From the NCBI RefSeq assembly GCF_014904795.1, contig NZ_JACZFS010000080.1, forward strand, positions 1-34,320: 34,320 bases of DNA, written 5' to 3'. The DNA comes from Nisaea nitritireducens (GTDB lineage: Bacteria; Pseudomonadota; Alphaproteobacteria; Thalassobaculales; Thalassobaculaceae). This document shows positions 25,652-33,677 of the stretch, piece by piece. The position numbers were made by a program, and so were the translations under genes. Within the stretch, counting starts at the first letter, position 1; each line of letters begins with the position of its first letter. A model generated the notes under the pieces. That model had not been told where the DNA came from and made no database searches. It saw only the letters and a program-made list of their open reading frames with translations.

Positions 25652-26799
25652 GGGCCGATTTTCAGCGAGAAAATCGTAAAGCCCGCAATCCAGAGAGCGG
25701 CCGCCATCCAAAGACCGGAAACGCCACCGACAAATGCCTCCGGAAAGCATACCCGGACGAATGCTGCGACGAAGATCATGCCGGCCGCCACACTCAGGAG
25801 GGGCCCAGCCTCCAGCTTGTGACCGGTATGCCCGAGAGAAGCCCGGATCATGACTGCCATTGTCATCCCTCCGATCGCACCGATGCCAAGCAGATGTGCG
25901 CCGGCGGCCGGGGATACCCAGCCAATTGAAGCTGCACCTGTGGCGGCGAGCCCGAGCGGAATAAAGGCATAGGCAACATGCAGCATCAGTAGAAGAGGCG
26001 ATCTCCAGGTCCTTACGCCCTGCCATCGGCTCAAGCGAAGGCCCTGCAGTCCGGCAGCACCGAGCATGGTCCAGCCGGTGATCGGCTCATATGGGAAGAA
26101 TGACCAGCCTAGAAGCACCCCGCCGCCGGTAAGCAGACAGATTGCGTCGAACCGACTCATGGCAACCGGAAGCTTTTCACTGTTCTGCTTTACCAGCCAG
26201 TTCCGGGTGAAGCTTGGAATGATCCGGCCACCAATCAGCATGATCAGAAAGACGATAACGCCGGCTCCCAAGCGTCGACCGATGTCAGAGACCCCGGTCA
26301 GATGAACTTCCAGATGAAAGGTGAGGTTGGCCGCCAGCAAGAGCATCACAGGCACGACGACCATGAGGTTGCGCCAGTTCCGGCCGGCCACGATTTCCAC
26401 GACGATCGTGGCGACGATGGCAACAAGGAACGACAGATCGGCAAGCATGACCCCGACCTGTCCAACTCCCAGGACCCCGCTTACGGCGACGCGGCCGGCA
26501 AGCCACAGGATAACTAGGACGATCAATGGCCAGCCATGCTTCGGAGCGCGTCCCGTCCAGTTCGGAATCGCCGTAAACAGGAACCCGGCGATGACCGCCG
26601 AGGCGTATCCGAACAGCATTTCGTGGATATGCCAGTCGGTCGGGGTAAACGGCCCCGAGAGCTCGAGCGATCCGTCCAGGAGCAGCATCCAGCAAAAGAT
26701 CGCAACGCCCGCATAGACAGTTGCGGACAGGAAAAACGGCCTGAATCCGTAGCTGAAGATCGCCAGTTCTCGGTGGGGCATCCTTTGTTCGTCGGTCAT
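25618..26799 (-). CDS. nnrS: NnrS, haem-copper membrane protein
   Basis: The 393-residue polytopic inner-membrane protein has about 12 helices. It shows typical NnrS sequence: SYGFRPFFLSATVYAG, DWHIHEMLFGYASAVIAGFL, LTAIPNWTGR-type loop, and GGRIIPSFTRNWL. NnrS proteins bind haem and copper and relieve nitric-oxide or iron-nitrosyl stress. It lies downstream of the pseudoazurin gene on the same strand; the terminator between them (26830) starts only 31 bases before the nnrS start, so nnrS probably depends on read-through or a promoter I cannot see. No TTG-N8-CAA box precedes it directly. Confidence 0.95.
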   Translation of the reverse strand: MTDEQRMPHRELAIFSYGFRPFFLSATVYAGVAIFCWMLLLDGSLELSGPFTPTDWHIHEMLFGYASAVIAGFLFTAIPNWTGRAPKHGWPLIVLVILWLAGRVAVSGVLGVGQVGVMLADLSFLVAIVATIVVEIVAGRNWRNLMVVVPVMLLLAANLTFHLEVHLTGVSDIGRRLGAGVIVFLIMLIGGRIIPSFTRNWLVKQNSEKLPVAMSRFDAICLLTGGGVLLGWSFFPYEPITGWTMLGAAGLQGLRLSRWQGVRTWRSPLLLMLHVAYAFIPLGLAATGAASIGWVSPAAGAHLLGIGAIGGMTMAVMIRASLGHTGHKLEAGPLLSVAAGMIFVAAFVRVCFPEAFVGGVSGLWMAAALWIAGFTIFSLKIGPYLTRTNRKPT

Positions 26800-26820
26800 A
26801 TCAATGCGTCCGCGCTGAAA

Positions 26821-26856
26821 AAAACAAAAGGGCGATGCACATACGCGGCATCGCCC
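26821..26856 (-). terminator. Terminator after the pseudoazurin gene
   Basis: On the minus strand the stem GGGCGATGC / GCATCGCCC (9 bp, loop 9) is followed by TTTTGTTTTT. It lies about 30 bases after the pseudoazurin stop and just before the nnrS start. Confidence 0.8.
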
Positions 26857-26885
26857 CTTCGGTGTCGGTCTGTCTGAAGTGTGGG

Positions 26886-27317
26886 TTACTTGACCTGACT
26901 GAAGGCGGCATCAAACCGTTTTTTGGCCTTGCCTCTTTGCTTCACTGCGCGCGCTTCATCAAGATTGGTGGCCCTGCCAACCTGGATCAGGGCAACCATC
27001 CCCATCCCGATGTGAGGCGTGCATTTGAGTCCGTAAAGCCCTTCAGTGTCGACGACGAGATCGAAATCCTTGTTCATCTTGCTCTTGAACTTTTTCACCC
27101 CGTCCGGGAGCATTCCCTTTATTGATTCGACGTTATGACCCTTGTCGGTCGCAACGAAGCGGATCGTGTCGCCCGGTTGAGCGGCAACAAAGTCAGGTTC
27201 GAAAACCATGGAGCCGGCCTCGCCCTTGTTGAGCATCTTGACTTCATAGGTTTCGGCCAAAGCGGAACCGGCCATCATGGTAAGAGCGGCAAACGCCATC
27301 ACTGTTTTGCTGAGCAT
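26886..27317 (-). CDS. Pseudoazurin, periplasmic blue copper electron carrier
   Basis: The 143-residue precursor has a Sec signal peptide ([19 protein letters not shown], cleavage after Ala21). The cupredoxin ligands are H61 (KGHNVE), C99, H102 and M107 (in [15 protein letters not shown]), with the same spacing as characterised pseudoazurins. It should pass electrons from the bc1 complex to the copper nitrite reductase. Its gene is divergent from the NnrR-type regulator with a shared box at 27388-27401. That box lies about 77 bases upstream of this ATG, which would place a class II start about 36 bases before the start codon. Confidence 0.95.
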   Translation of the reverse strand: MLSKTVMAFAALTMMAGSALAETYEVKMLNKGEAGSMVFEPDFVAAQPGDTIRFVATDKGHNVESIKGMLPDGVKKFKSKMNKDFDLVVDTEGLYGLKCTPHIGMGMVALIQVGRATNLDEARAVKQRGKAKKRFDAAFSQVK

Positions 27318-27387
27318 CGAAAATTCCGTTCTTTGTTTTCGGTATTTTTGCCTGACAGCGTTATGCTTCAGTGCCGTCTAAAGCTCT

Positions 27388-27401
27388 TTGTGCTGCAACA
27401 A
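27388..27401. promoter_or_regulatory. NnrR/DNR-type box between pseudoazurin and the regulator gene
   Basis: TTGTGCTGCAACAA (TTG-N8-CAA). It fits activation of pseudoazurin on the minus strand. It lies 15 bases before the preferred GTG start of the regulator, where binding could repress that gene. Confidence 0.75.
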
Positions 27402-27416
27402 ACTTCGGAACGGGTT

Positions 27417-28112
27417 GTGAATAAAATCGACGAAAGCCTTCTTATCGGGCTTCCACCGTTCCGGCGCCTTGAGCGCAAGCAGATCCGAGAAATTCTTGAT
27501 CAAGCCGTCTCCAAGCTGATTGAAGAGGGGACGACCGTGTTTTCCGAAGGTATGCAGGCCGAACGGTTCTACCTGCTGCTGGACGGCTATATCCGGGTCG
27601 TTAAATCAACAGCTGGAGGAGAGCACATCATCGCGATGCATATCGCTCCCGGGCAGCTGTTTGGCATCGCACCGGCCCTGGGGCGCGATACCTATCCCGC
27701 AACGGCAATTGCCGCGGCAGAAACAATTGCCCTGTCATGGCCCGTTCGGCTCTGGGGAGACTTCACATCAAAGTATGACGGGTTCGCGACCGAAACCTAC
27801 AAGGTCGTCGGCGAGCGGATGGAAGAACTGCATTCCCAATTGATGGAACTGGCGACCCAGGCCGTCGAACAACGTCTGGCTTCGGCGCTCCTGAGAATGG
27901 TCAACCAGTCCGGCCGAAAGGTTGAAAACGGGATTGAGATTGCGTTCCCGATTACCCGTCAGAACATCTCGGAAATGACCGGGACAACACTCCACACCGT
28001 CAGCCGGTTGCTCAGTGCCTGGCAGAAACAGGGCATCCTGGAAAGCACGCGGCGCCATATTGTCGTGACGGAGCCGCATCGCCTGGTGTTGCTGAGCGGC
28101 GCCGCAAGCTAG
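27417..28112 (+). CDS. Crp/Fnr-family regulator, NnrR/DNR type
   Basis: From GTG 27417 the 231-residue protein begins VNKIDESLLIGLPPF, which aligns with the usual N-terminus of this group. ATG 27363 in the same frame is possible but would bring the TTG-N8-CAA box into the coding sequence. A cyclic-nucleotide-binding fold (about 30-140: GTTVFSEGMQAERFYLLLDG, GQLFGIAPALG) is followed by a dimer helix and a helix-turn-helix with ITRQNISEMTGTTLHTVSRL. That recognition helix has HTVSR, as in NnrR/DNR proteins. No Fe-S cysteines of the FNR kind are present, so it should sense nitric oxide, probably through haem. It likely controls nirK, pseudoazurin and nor via the three boxes in this window. Confidence 0.88.
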   Translation: MNKIDESLLIGLPPFRRLERKQIREILDQAVSKLIEEGTTVFSEGMQAERFYLLLDGYIRVVKSTAGGEHIIAMHIAPGQLFGIAPALGRDTYPATAIAAAETIALSWPVRLWGDFTSKYDGFATETYKVVGERMEELHSQLMELATQAVEQRLASALLRMVNQSGRKVENGIEIAFPITRQNISEMTGTTLHTVSRLLSAWQKQGILESTRRHIVVTEPHRLVLLSGAAS

Positions 28113-28148
28113 TCCTGGTTTCAGTGAAAAACACAAAGAATGAGTGGG

Positions 28149-28358
28149 CTATAGGCCCGCTGCTTGACGCAGTTCCGCCCGAAACGCGTCTTCATCCAGT
28201 TTGTATTCCGCACAGGCGTCGATAACCGTGTGGAAGGGCGCAATTGGGCAGCCGTAGCACAACATCCGGTGCCTTATGAATACCGCCGGCGTCCCGGGCC
28301 ATTCCTTGAACAGCGTGGTCAGCGGCAAGTCTGGATCGTTGATATCCGGCGGTCTCAT
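28149..28358 (-). CDS. Small DUF1858-like redox-disulfide protein
   Basis: ATG 28358 gives 69 residues (MRPPDINDPDLPLTTLFKEW...). A GTG at 28391 would add 11 residues. The core PGTPAVFIRHRMLCYGCPIA, then HTVIDACAEYKLDEDAF, matches the DUF1858 / hybrid-cluster-associated redox-disulfide domain, with a CxxC pair (LCYGC). It is convergent with the Crp/Fnr gene and divergent from norC, with the norC box 116-129 bases upstream, so it may belong to the same regulon. A redox or metal-centre role is inferred from the family. Confidence 0.75.
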   Translation of the reverse strand: MRPPDINDPDLPLTTLFKEWPGTPAVFIRHRMLCYGCPIAPFHTVIDACAEYKLDEDAFRAELRQAAGL

Positions 28359-28473
28359 GGCGTTATTGTCCCTGCAATTCGAAGCTCCCACAGCTCGAGG
28401 CGGTCATATGGTCAAGGCTCAAGGCCATTGATCCTGTGTGACCTCGTTGTTGCACGGCAAATCGTTGAGTTCT

Positions 28474-28487
28474 TTGCGCTGCGACAA
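28474..28487. promoter_or_regulatory. NnrR/DNR-type box upstream of norC
   Basis: TTGCGCTGCGACAA (TTG-N8-CAA). With a class II arrangement (-41.5) transcription would start near 28522, giving a leader of about 28 bases to the norC ATG at 28550. This supports the shorter norC start. Confidence 0.8.
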
Positions 28488-28549
28488 CATTGCCCAACCC
28501 GGACCCCGGTATTTCTGCTCAATCCGCAATAACGAGCAGGTCCGGCACA

Positions 28550-29002
28550 ATGTCAGAGATCCTTACAAAATCGCGGGCCAGGAACATTTTTTATGGAGGA
28601 TCTCTGTTCTTCATAGTCGTGTTCGTGGCCATGACGATCCACAGTCACCGCTATGTCGTCGAGAAATCAACGGCAGGCATGCCGCTGACCGACGCAGTCA
28701 AACTCGGCAAAGAAGTCTGGGAGCGGCACAGCTGCATCAACTGTCACACGCTGCATGGCGAAGGCGCGTATTTCGCGCCGGAAGTCGGCAACGTGATGAC
28801 CCGCTGGGGCGTTCTCGACGATCCCGAAGGGGCGTTCGAGATTCTTGATGCGTGGATGAAGGCGCAGCCTTCCGGGACGCCTGGCCGCCGACAGATGCCG
28901 CACTTTGAAATCAATGAGGAAGAAATGCGCGGGCTCGCCGACTTCCTGCGTTGGGCCGATCAGACGGACACCCAGAACTGGCCGCCGAATGACGCGGGTT
29001 AA
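28550..29002 (+). CDS. norC: Nitric oxide reductase cytochrome c subunit
   Basis: The 150-residue protein has one N-terminal membrane anchor (residues ~13-30, IFYGGSLFFIVVFVAMTI). Its periplasmic haem-c domain has C62-I-N-C65-H66 and M116 (RRQMPHF) as the distal ligand. It donates electrons to NorB. ATG 28550 (MSEILTKSRARN) matches the family start; an in-frame extension to 28490 would lie within the promoter. norB follows 12 bases later. Confidence 0.96.
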   Translation: MSEILTKSRARNIFYGGSLFFIVVFVAMTIHSHRYVVEKSTAGMPLTDAVKLGKEVWERHSCINCHTLHGEGAYFAPEVGNVMTRWGVLDDPEGAFEILDAWMKAQPSGTPGRRQMPHFEINEEEMRGLADFLRWADQTDTQNWPPNDAG

Positions 29003-29014
29003 GGGAGAAAAATC

Positions 29015-30370
29015 ATGAAATACAAATCCCAAAAAGTGGCCTACGCCTATTTCATTGTAGCGATGGGGCTGTTTGCCATTCAGGTGCTGGGCGGCTTGCT
29101 GGCCGGCTGGATATATGTCGCTCCGAACACATTGTCCGAGCTCCTGCCGTTCAACATCATTCGCATGATCCACACCAACGCGCTGATCGTCTGGCTGCTG
29201 CTGGGCTTTTTCGGAGCCGCCTATTATCTCGTTCCGGAAGAAAGCGAGCGGGAAATCTACTCGGTCAAGCTCGCCTATCTGCAGCTGATCATTCTCGTTG
29301 TCGGCACGCTTGGCGCGGTCGCGAGCTATCTCGTCGGTATTCATGGCGGACGCGAGTTCCTTGAACAACCGCTCTGGGTCAAGTTCGGCATTCTGGTGGC
29401 GGCGGTGATCTTCCTCGTCAACATCTCGCTGACCGTGCTGGCGGGCCGCCGGACGGCGATTACCAATGTCCTTCTGACCGGGCTTTGGCTGCTGTCCCTG
29501 TTGTGGATCTTCGCTTTCATCAACCCCTCGAACCTTAGCCTCGACAAGATGTACTGGTGGTTCATCGTCCATCTCTGGGTCGAAGGCACGTGGGAGCTGG
29601 TGATGGCGTCGATCCTCGCCTTCCTGATGCTCAAACTGACCGGAATCGATCGTGAAGTGATCGAGAAATGGCTCTATGTCATTGTCGCCACGGCATTGTT
29701 CTCCGGTATTCTCGGCACTGGTCACCATTTCTACTGGATCGGCCTGCCCGAGTACTGGCAGTGGGTTGGCTCGATCTTCTCGACGCTTGAGGTGATCCCG
29801 TTCTTTGCCATGATGAGTTTCGCGTTCATCATGGTCTGGAAAGGCCGACGCAACCATCCGAACAAGGCTGCACTTCTGTGGTCTCTCGGTTCAGCGACGG
29901 TGGCCTTCTTCGGCGCCGGCGTCTGGGGCTTCCTGCACACGCTGCACGGAGTGAACTACTACACCCACGGCACGCAGGTGACGGCGGCTCACGGGCATCT
30001 TGCCTTCTATGGGGCCTATGTCGCCCTGAACCTTGCAATGTTTACCTATGCCATGCCTGTGTTGCGGGGCCGCTCGCCCTACAATCAGGTGCTGAACATG
30101 TGCAGTTTCTGGCTGATGACAGGCGGCATGGCCTTCATGACTTTCGTGCTGACCTTTGCCGGCACGATCCAGACGCATATGCAGCGGGTGGTCGGTGACT
30201 ACTTCATGGATGTGCAGGACCAGCTCGAGATCTTCTACATCATGCGCTTCGGTGCCGGTGCTGCGGTTGTGCTGGGGGCGCTGCTGTTCATCTACAGCCA
30301 GCTTGTCCCGCAACGCGAAATCGTCGAGCCCGGTAATGACGCCGTAGTTCCCGAAAGCGGACAGGCATGA
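29015..30370 (+). CDS. norB: Nitric oxide reductase large subunit, cytochrome b/b3
   Basis: The 451-residue, 12-helix haem-copper-oxidase superfamily protein reduces NO to N2O. The FeB ligands H186, H237 and H238 and the glutamates E190 and E194 (VHLWVEGTWELVM) are present. The haem ligands H326 and H328 (AAHGHLAFYG) and H53 (RMIHTNALIVW) are also in place. Spacings match cNOR (H186 to H237 is 51). GGAGAAAA precedes ATG 29015. The stop overlaps the norQ start (ATGA). The C-terminus has a short extra acidic tail (EPGNDAVVPESGQA). Confidence 0.97.
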   Translation: MKYKSQKVAYAYFIVAMGLFAIQVLGGLLAGWIYVAPNTLSELLPFNIIRMIHTNALIVWLLLGFFGAAYYLVPEESEREIYSVKLAYLQLIILVVGTLGAVASYLVGIHGGREFLEQPLWVKFGILVAAVIFLVNISLTVLAGRRTAITNVLLTGLWLLSLLWIFAFINPSNLSLDKMYWWFIVHLWVEGTWELVMASILAFLMLKLTGIDREVIEKWLYVIVATALFSGILGTGHHFYWIGLPEYWQWVGSIFSTLEVIPFFAMMSFAFIMVWKGRRNHPNKAALLWSLGSATVAFFGAGVWGFLHTLHGVNYYTHGTQVTAAHGHLAFYGAYVALNLAMFTYAMPVLRGRSPYNQVLNMCSFWLMTGGMAFMTFVLTFAGTIQTHMQRVVGDYFMDVQDQLEIFYIMRFGAGAAVVLGALLFIYSQLVPQREIVEPGNDAVVPESGQA

Positions 30371-31176
30371 ACGCGCACATGAGAAACGTGACGGGCACCC
30401 AGCCCGTTCCGTTCTACCGGCCGACCGGCAACGAATGCACGTTGTTCGAAACGGCCCACGCAAATGGTCTGCCCCTTCTTCTGAAGGGGCCGACCGGCTG
30501 CGGTAAAACCCGGTTTGTGGAGCATATGGCGGCAAGGCTCGGCCGTCCGCTCTACACTGTTGCCTGTCATGACGATCTTTCGGCTGCCGATCTGATCGGA
30601 CGCTACCTGCTCCGTGGCGGCGAGACCGAATGGATTGACGGGCCGTTGACGCGGGCGGTGCGCGAGGGTGCAATCTGCTACCTCGATGAGATCGTCGAAG
30701 CGCGCAAGGATGTCACCGTGGTACTTCATCCGCTGACAGACAGCCGCCGCACGCTGATGATCGACCGCACCGGAGAAGAGCTGATCGCGCCGCCGGGCTT
30801 CATGCTGGTGGCGAGCTACAATCCCGGCTACCAGAACATCCTCAAGCGACTGAAGCCTTCGACACGCCAACGTTTTCTGTCGATCGGTTTCGATTTCCCC
30901 GATGCCGCCACCGAGATTGCCGTCGTGGCAAGCGAGAGCGGACTTGAAGAGAGCCGTGTCACCCCCCTGGTCCGGCTCGCAGGCCATATACGGGCGCTGT
31001 CCGGTATGGATCTGGAGGAAGGAGCTTCGACCCGGCTGCTGATCTACGCCGCGACATTGATTGCCGGCGGCATGCCGCTTGAGCGGGCGCTCGAGGCCGC
31101 AGTGATCGAGCCGCTGACCGACGAGCCCGATATCCAGCAGGCCCTGCGCGATCTGATCGCGGTGGTCTACGGCTGA
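30367..31176 (+). CDS. norQ: MoxR-type AAA+ ATPase for nitric oxide reductase maturation
   Basis: The 269-residue protein has Walker A GPTGCGKT (41-48) and Walker B ICYLDEIV (103-110), plus MoxR-family landmarks such as HDDLSAADLIGRYLLRGGET and LVASYNPGYQNILK (sensor 1). With the VWA protein NorD it is needed to insert or activate the FeB centre of NorB. Its ATG overlaps the norB stop by 4 bases, and norD follows 15 bases later. Confidence 0.96.
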   Translation: MNAHMRNVTGTQPVPFYRPTGNECTLFETAHANGLPLLLKGPTGCGKTRFVEHMAARLGRPLYTVACHDDLSAADLIGRYLLRGGETEWIDGPLTRAVREGAICYLDEIVEARKDVTVVLHPLTDSRRTLMIDRTGEELIAPPGFMLVASYNPGYQNILKRLKPSTRQRFLSIGFDFPDAATEIAVVASESGLEESRVTPLVRLAGHIRALSGMDLEEGASTRLLIYAATLIAGGMPLERALEAAVIEPLTDEPDIQQALRDLIAVVYG

Positions 31177-31191
31177 CCGGGGAGCACCGTG

Positions 31192-33114
31192 ATGATCAAC
31201 CCGCTGGACCTGATGGAGCCCGAAGAGGCGGTCGGCAATCTCTGGCATGGCTGGGCCAGCCGCATGGCTGCGCCGGAAGGCTATGAAGAGAGCGCCGTAC
31301 CGCTTGAGGCCATGCGGGCATCGCTCGCGGTTCTGTTCCGTGCGTTGGGTGGTGACGGCGGCGTCGAAATCGGTGCGTCGCCCGCGACTGCGGCGCAGCA
31401 CCGGCGGGGTGTCATGCGCACTATCGGCGACGGCCGGGAGTTCGAATATCTGGCCAGCTTCGATGGTGAGCGTCTGCGGCTGCCGCCGGTCATGGATGCG
31501 TTCCCGACCCCCGACCTCAATCGCGCCGCCTATCTGTGGCTTGCGGCAGTGGCCGCCAGCAGTGAAGGGCTGATCCCGCGCGAGCAGCCCGCAGATCCGC
31601 TTGCCCGGGATCTGACGCATCTTCTGGCGATGGAAGTTGCGACGGCGCGCACGCTTGCCGCCTGCCCGGGACTTGGCAACCCCTACAAGGCGCTGCGTCT
31701 GCACGTGCTCGACAAGCGCACCTCCCACACCTCGCAACGGTCTGAAAGCGCAATGGAGGAGCTGATATGCCGGTATCTTGGCAGTCATGCGCCGCTATCG
31801 GAATCTGCGTGCGAGCTGATCCGTCAGGCGCGAGCAGAAACAGCGAGAGTACCCCGGGGATATGCCTCCCCACACGAGGTGCCGATCTGGCTTCGCCTGG
31901 ACCGCGCCGCACCAGGCAGCGCCGCAGAGGAGCAGGATCCGGGCACAGCCCCGCCGGGACTGGCGACGACCACGCGAAAGATCGGCAAGCGCGAGGAGCG
32001 CGAGCAGGCAGACCGCAAGGACAGTTTCATTATCCACCGCTTCGAGGCGATCCTGAGCTGGGTCGAGAGCATGAACCTCAATCGGTCGGTCGACGATGAC
32101 GATCAGGACAATGCACAGAAAGCGGCGGAGGATCAGGATCACATCACCCTGTCGCAAAACAGCAAGCGTGCGGCGACACGGTTGCGCCTGCATCTCGATC
32201 TTGCACCGCAGGATGCCGATCACGAGCGCCTAGCCGATCAATACACCTACCCTGAATGGAACCACCGGGCGCGGGCTTACATGCCTGACCATTGCCGCGT
32301 TCTCGAATCCGAAGCGATTGCCGATCCGGTCCGGGGAACCAGCGTCGATCAGCGTCTGATCGCGCGTGTCCGGCGGCAGTTCGAAACCCTGCACCCGCGC
32401 CGGATCATGCGGCCGCGCCAGATCGAGGGCACCGAACTCGATCTCGATGCCTTGATCGCCGCCCAAGTCTCGTTGCGCGCGACAGGCTCCGGCAGCGACC
32501 GGATATATCAGAGCCTCCGCGTGACCGAACGCGATCTCTGCGTCGCCATACTCATGGATTGTTCGCGATCGACCGAAGCCGTTATCGGTGAGCGTTCAGT
32601 GATCGATACGGCGCGTGAGGCGCTGATGGCATTGGCGGGCGGCATTGATGCGGCAGGAGACCGTTTCGGGGTCTGGGGTTTCTCATCGCTCCGCCGCGAC
32701 CGGGTGTTCCTGACCCGGTGCAAGAGTTTCGATGCGCCGATGTCCGCACATGTTACCGAACGGATCGGCAGCCTGCGGCCCGGCCATTACACCCGGCTCG
32801 GTGCAGCCATCCGCCATGTCACGGCGCACCTGGCGAAGGAGACCGCCGCGCGCAAGCTTCTGCTGGTGCTCACCGATGGCAAGCCGAACGATCTCGATCA
32901 CTATGAAGGTGTGCACGGTATCGAAGACAGCCGCATGGCAGTGCATGATGCGCGCATGCAGGGGCAGTCGGTATACGGCATCGTCGTCGACGCCGACGGT
33001 CAGGACTGGTTCGCCCGGATCTTCAACCGCGCCGGCTTCACACTTCTGCCGGACCCTGCGCGCCTGATCCGCGCGCTCCCCGATATTTATCGCTCGCTGA
33101 TACAGGAGACCTGA
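31192..33114 (+). CDS. norD: VWA-domain protein for nitric oxide reductase activation
   Basis: The 640-residue protein ends in a von Willebrand A domain with the MIDAS motif D456-x-S458-x-S460 (LMDCSRSTE), followed by RLGAAIRHVT and LLVLTDGKPNDLDHYEG. The N-terminal ~430 residues are the helical NorD-type region (WNHRARAYMPDHC). ATG 31192 has GGGGAG at a good distance; a GTG at 31189 directly before it is also possible. It works with NorQ as a MoxR/VWA chaperone pair for NorCB. Confidence 0.95.
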   Translation: MINPLDLMEPEEAVGNLWHGWASRMAAPEGYEESAVPLEAMRASLAVLFRALGGDGGVEIGASPATAAQHRRGVMRTIGDGREFEYLASFDGERLRLPPVMDAFPTPDLNRAAYLWLAAVAASSEGLIPREQPADPLARDLTHLLAMEVATARTLAACPGLGNPYKALRLHVLDKRTSHTSQRSESAMEELICRYLGSHAPLSESACELIRQARAETARVPRGYASPHEVPIWLRLDRAAPGSAAEEQDPGTAPPGLATTTRKIGKREEREQADRKDSFIIHRFEAILSWVESMNLNRSVDDDDQDNAQKAAEDQDHITLSQNSKRAATRLRLHLDLAPQDADHERLADQYTYPEWNHRARAYMPDHCRVLESEAIADPVRGTSVDQRLIARVRRQFETLHPRRIMRPRQIEGTELDLDALIAAQVSLRATGSGSDRIYQSLRVTERDLCVAILMDCSRSTEAVIGERSVIDTAREALMALAGGIDAAGDRFGVWGFSSLRRDRVFLTRCKSFDAPMSAHVTERIGSLRPGHYTRLGAAIRHVTAHLAKETAARKLLLVLTDGKPNDLDHYEGVHGIEDSRMAVHDARMQGQSVYGIVVDADGQDWFARIFNRAGFTLLPDPARLIRALPDIYRSLIQET

Positions 33115-33115
33115 C

Positions 33116-33292
33116 ATGCGCCAGCTGATCATTCTTTGTGCTTTGACAATGCCGTTCCAGGCTCATGCGGCAAGCTTTCAACGCCCCATTCCAAACCCTC
33201 AAACAGCAACGGCGGAATTCTGGTTCCTGACGGCATCCGTCGGATTGCTGCTGGCCCTGGTGGCGGTGCAATGGCTTGTGAGGCGGCGATGA
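33116..33292 (+). CDS. Small membrane protein after norD (58 aa)
   Basis: ATG 33116 follows the norD stop by one base, with CAGGAGA just upstream inside norD. The 58-residue product has an N-terminal signal-like segment (LIILCALTMPFQAHA), a short Pro/Gln-rich loop (FQRPIPNPQ), and a C-terminal helix (FWFLTASVGLLLALVAVQWL) ending in RRR. Its stop overlaps the next start (ATGA). The tight spacing and coupling argue that it is real although short. It is an orphan in sequence; a role in Nor assembly is inferred from position only. Confidence 0.65.
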   Translation: MRQLIILCALTMPFQAHAASFQRPIPNPQTATAEFWFLTASVGLLLALVAVQWLVRRR

Positions 33293-33516
33293 ATACTGCG
33301 CCGGGATGGAAGCTGCTGGCGGGACTTTATCCGTTCGGTGCGGGCGCCGCTGCCGTCAATCTGTTCTTCGCATCACTGGTTTTTAGTTGGGTCGGATGGC
33401 GTGTGCTGACTCCGTATGAATCCATTGCCGGAGGGCTTGTACTGGGCATACCGGCCACATGGTTTTTCGCCGCCCACATCATAAGATTAATGACCAGCGC
33501 GGAGAAATCTCAGTGA
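33289..33516 (+). CDS. Small two-helix membrane protein of the nor operon (NnrT-like)
   Basis: The start is ATG 33289 in an ATGA overlap with the preceding small gene; the frame is open further upstream but would overlap that gene. The 75-residue product has two helices (LYPFGAGAAAVNLFFASLVF and ESIAGGLVLGIPATWFFAAH) and a basic C-terminal end (IIRLMTSAEKSQ). Small proteins of this look follow norD in other alphaproteobacteria, where one is called NnrT. I recall the resemblance but cannot confirm it here. Function is unknown. Confidence 0.7.
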   Translation: MNTAPGWKLLAGLYPFGAGAAAVNLFFASLVFSWVGWRVLTPYESIAGGLVLGIPATWFFAAHIIRLMTSAEKSQ

Positions 33517-33559
33517 CTTGAGCCGTGTTATCGGCCGAAACCTAACTTGGACCACTCAA

Positions 33560-33575
33560 CGACCGCTTTGGGTCG
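33560..33575. repeat. Short dispersed hairpin repeat, copy 2
   Basis: CGACCGCTTTGGGTCG: a 5-bp stem CGACC/GGTCG with a six-base loop. It differs by one base from the copy at 23318-23333 and is followed by TTACCGGACA. Confidence 0.55.
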
Positions 33576-33657
33576 TTACCGGACATCCCTCGTTCTACAA
33601 CGCTTCGCCTACCGGTTTTCTGCGAAGGCTTCGTCGGCATTCTCCGCATAGTTCGTT

Positions 33658-33677
33658 CGCGCGTACGCGCGCGCGTA
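33658..33677. other. Alternating purine-pyrimidine tract
   Basis: Twenty bases of strict alternation, almost all CG steps with two TA steps (CGCGCGTACGCGCGCGCGTA). Such tracts can adopt left-handed DNA under supercoiling. It lies within the decayed tail of the nSTAND-like fragment. Confidence 0.6.

Noticed and set aside
27135-27416. N-terminal extension of the Crp/Fnr frame
   Set aside because: It runs antisense through the pseudoazurin gene and across the TTG-N8-CAA box; family alignment starts near VNKIDESLL.
28667-29857. 396-codon minus-strand open frame
   Set aside because: It is antisense to norC/norB, with charged low-complexity composition and no family resemblance.
30292-31788. 498-codon minus-strand open frame
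   Set aside because: It is antisense to norQ and norD, both of which carry clear catalytic or MIDAS motifs.
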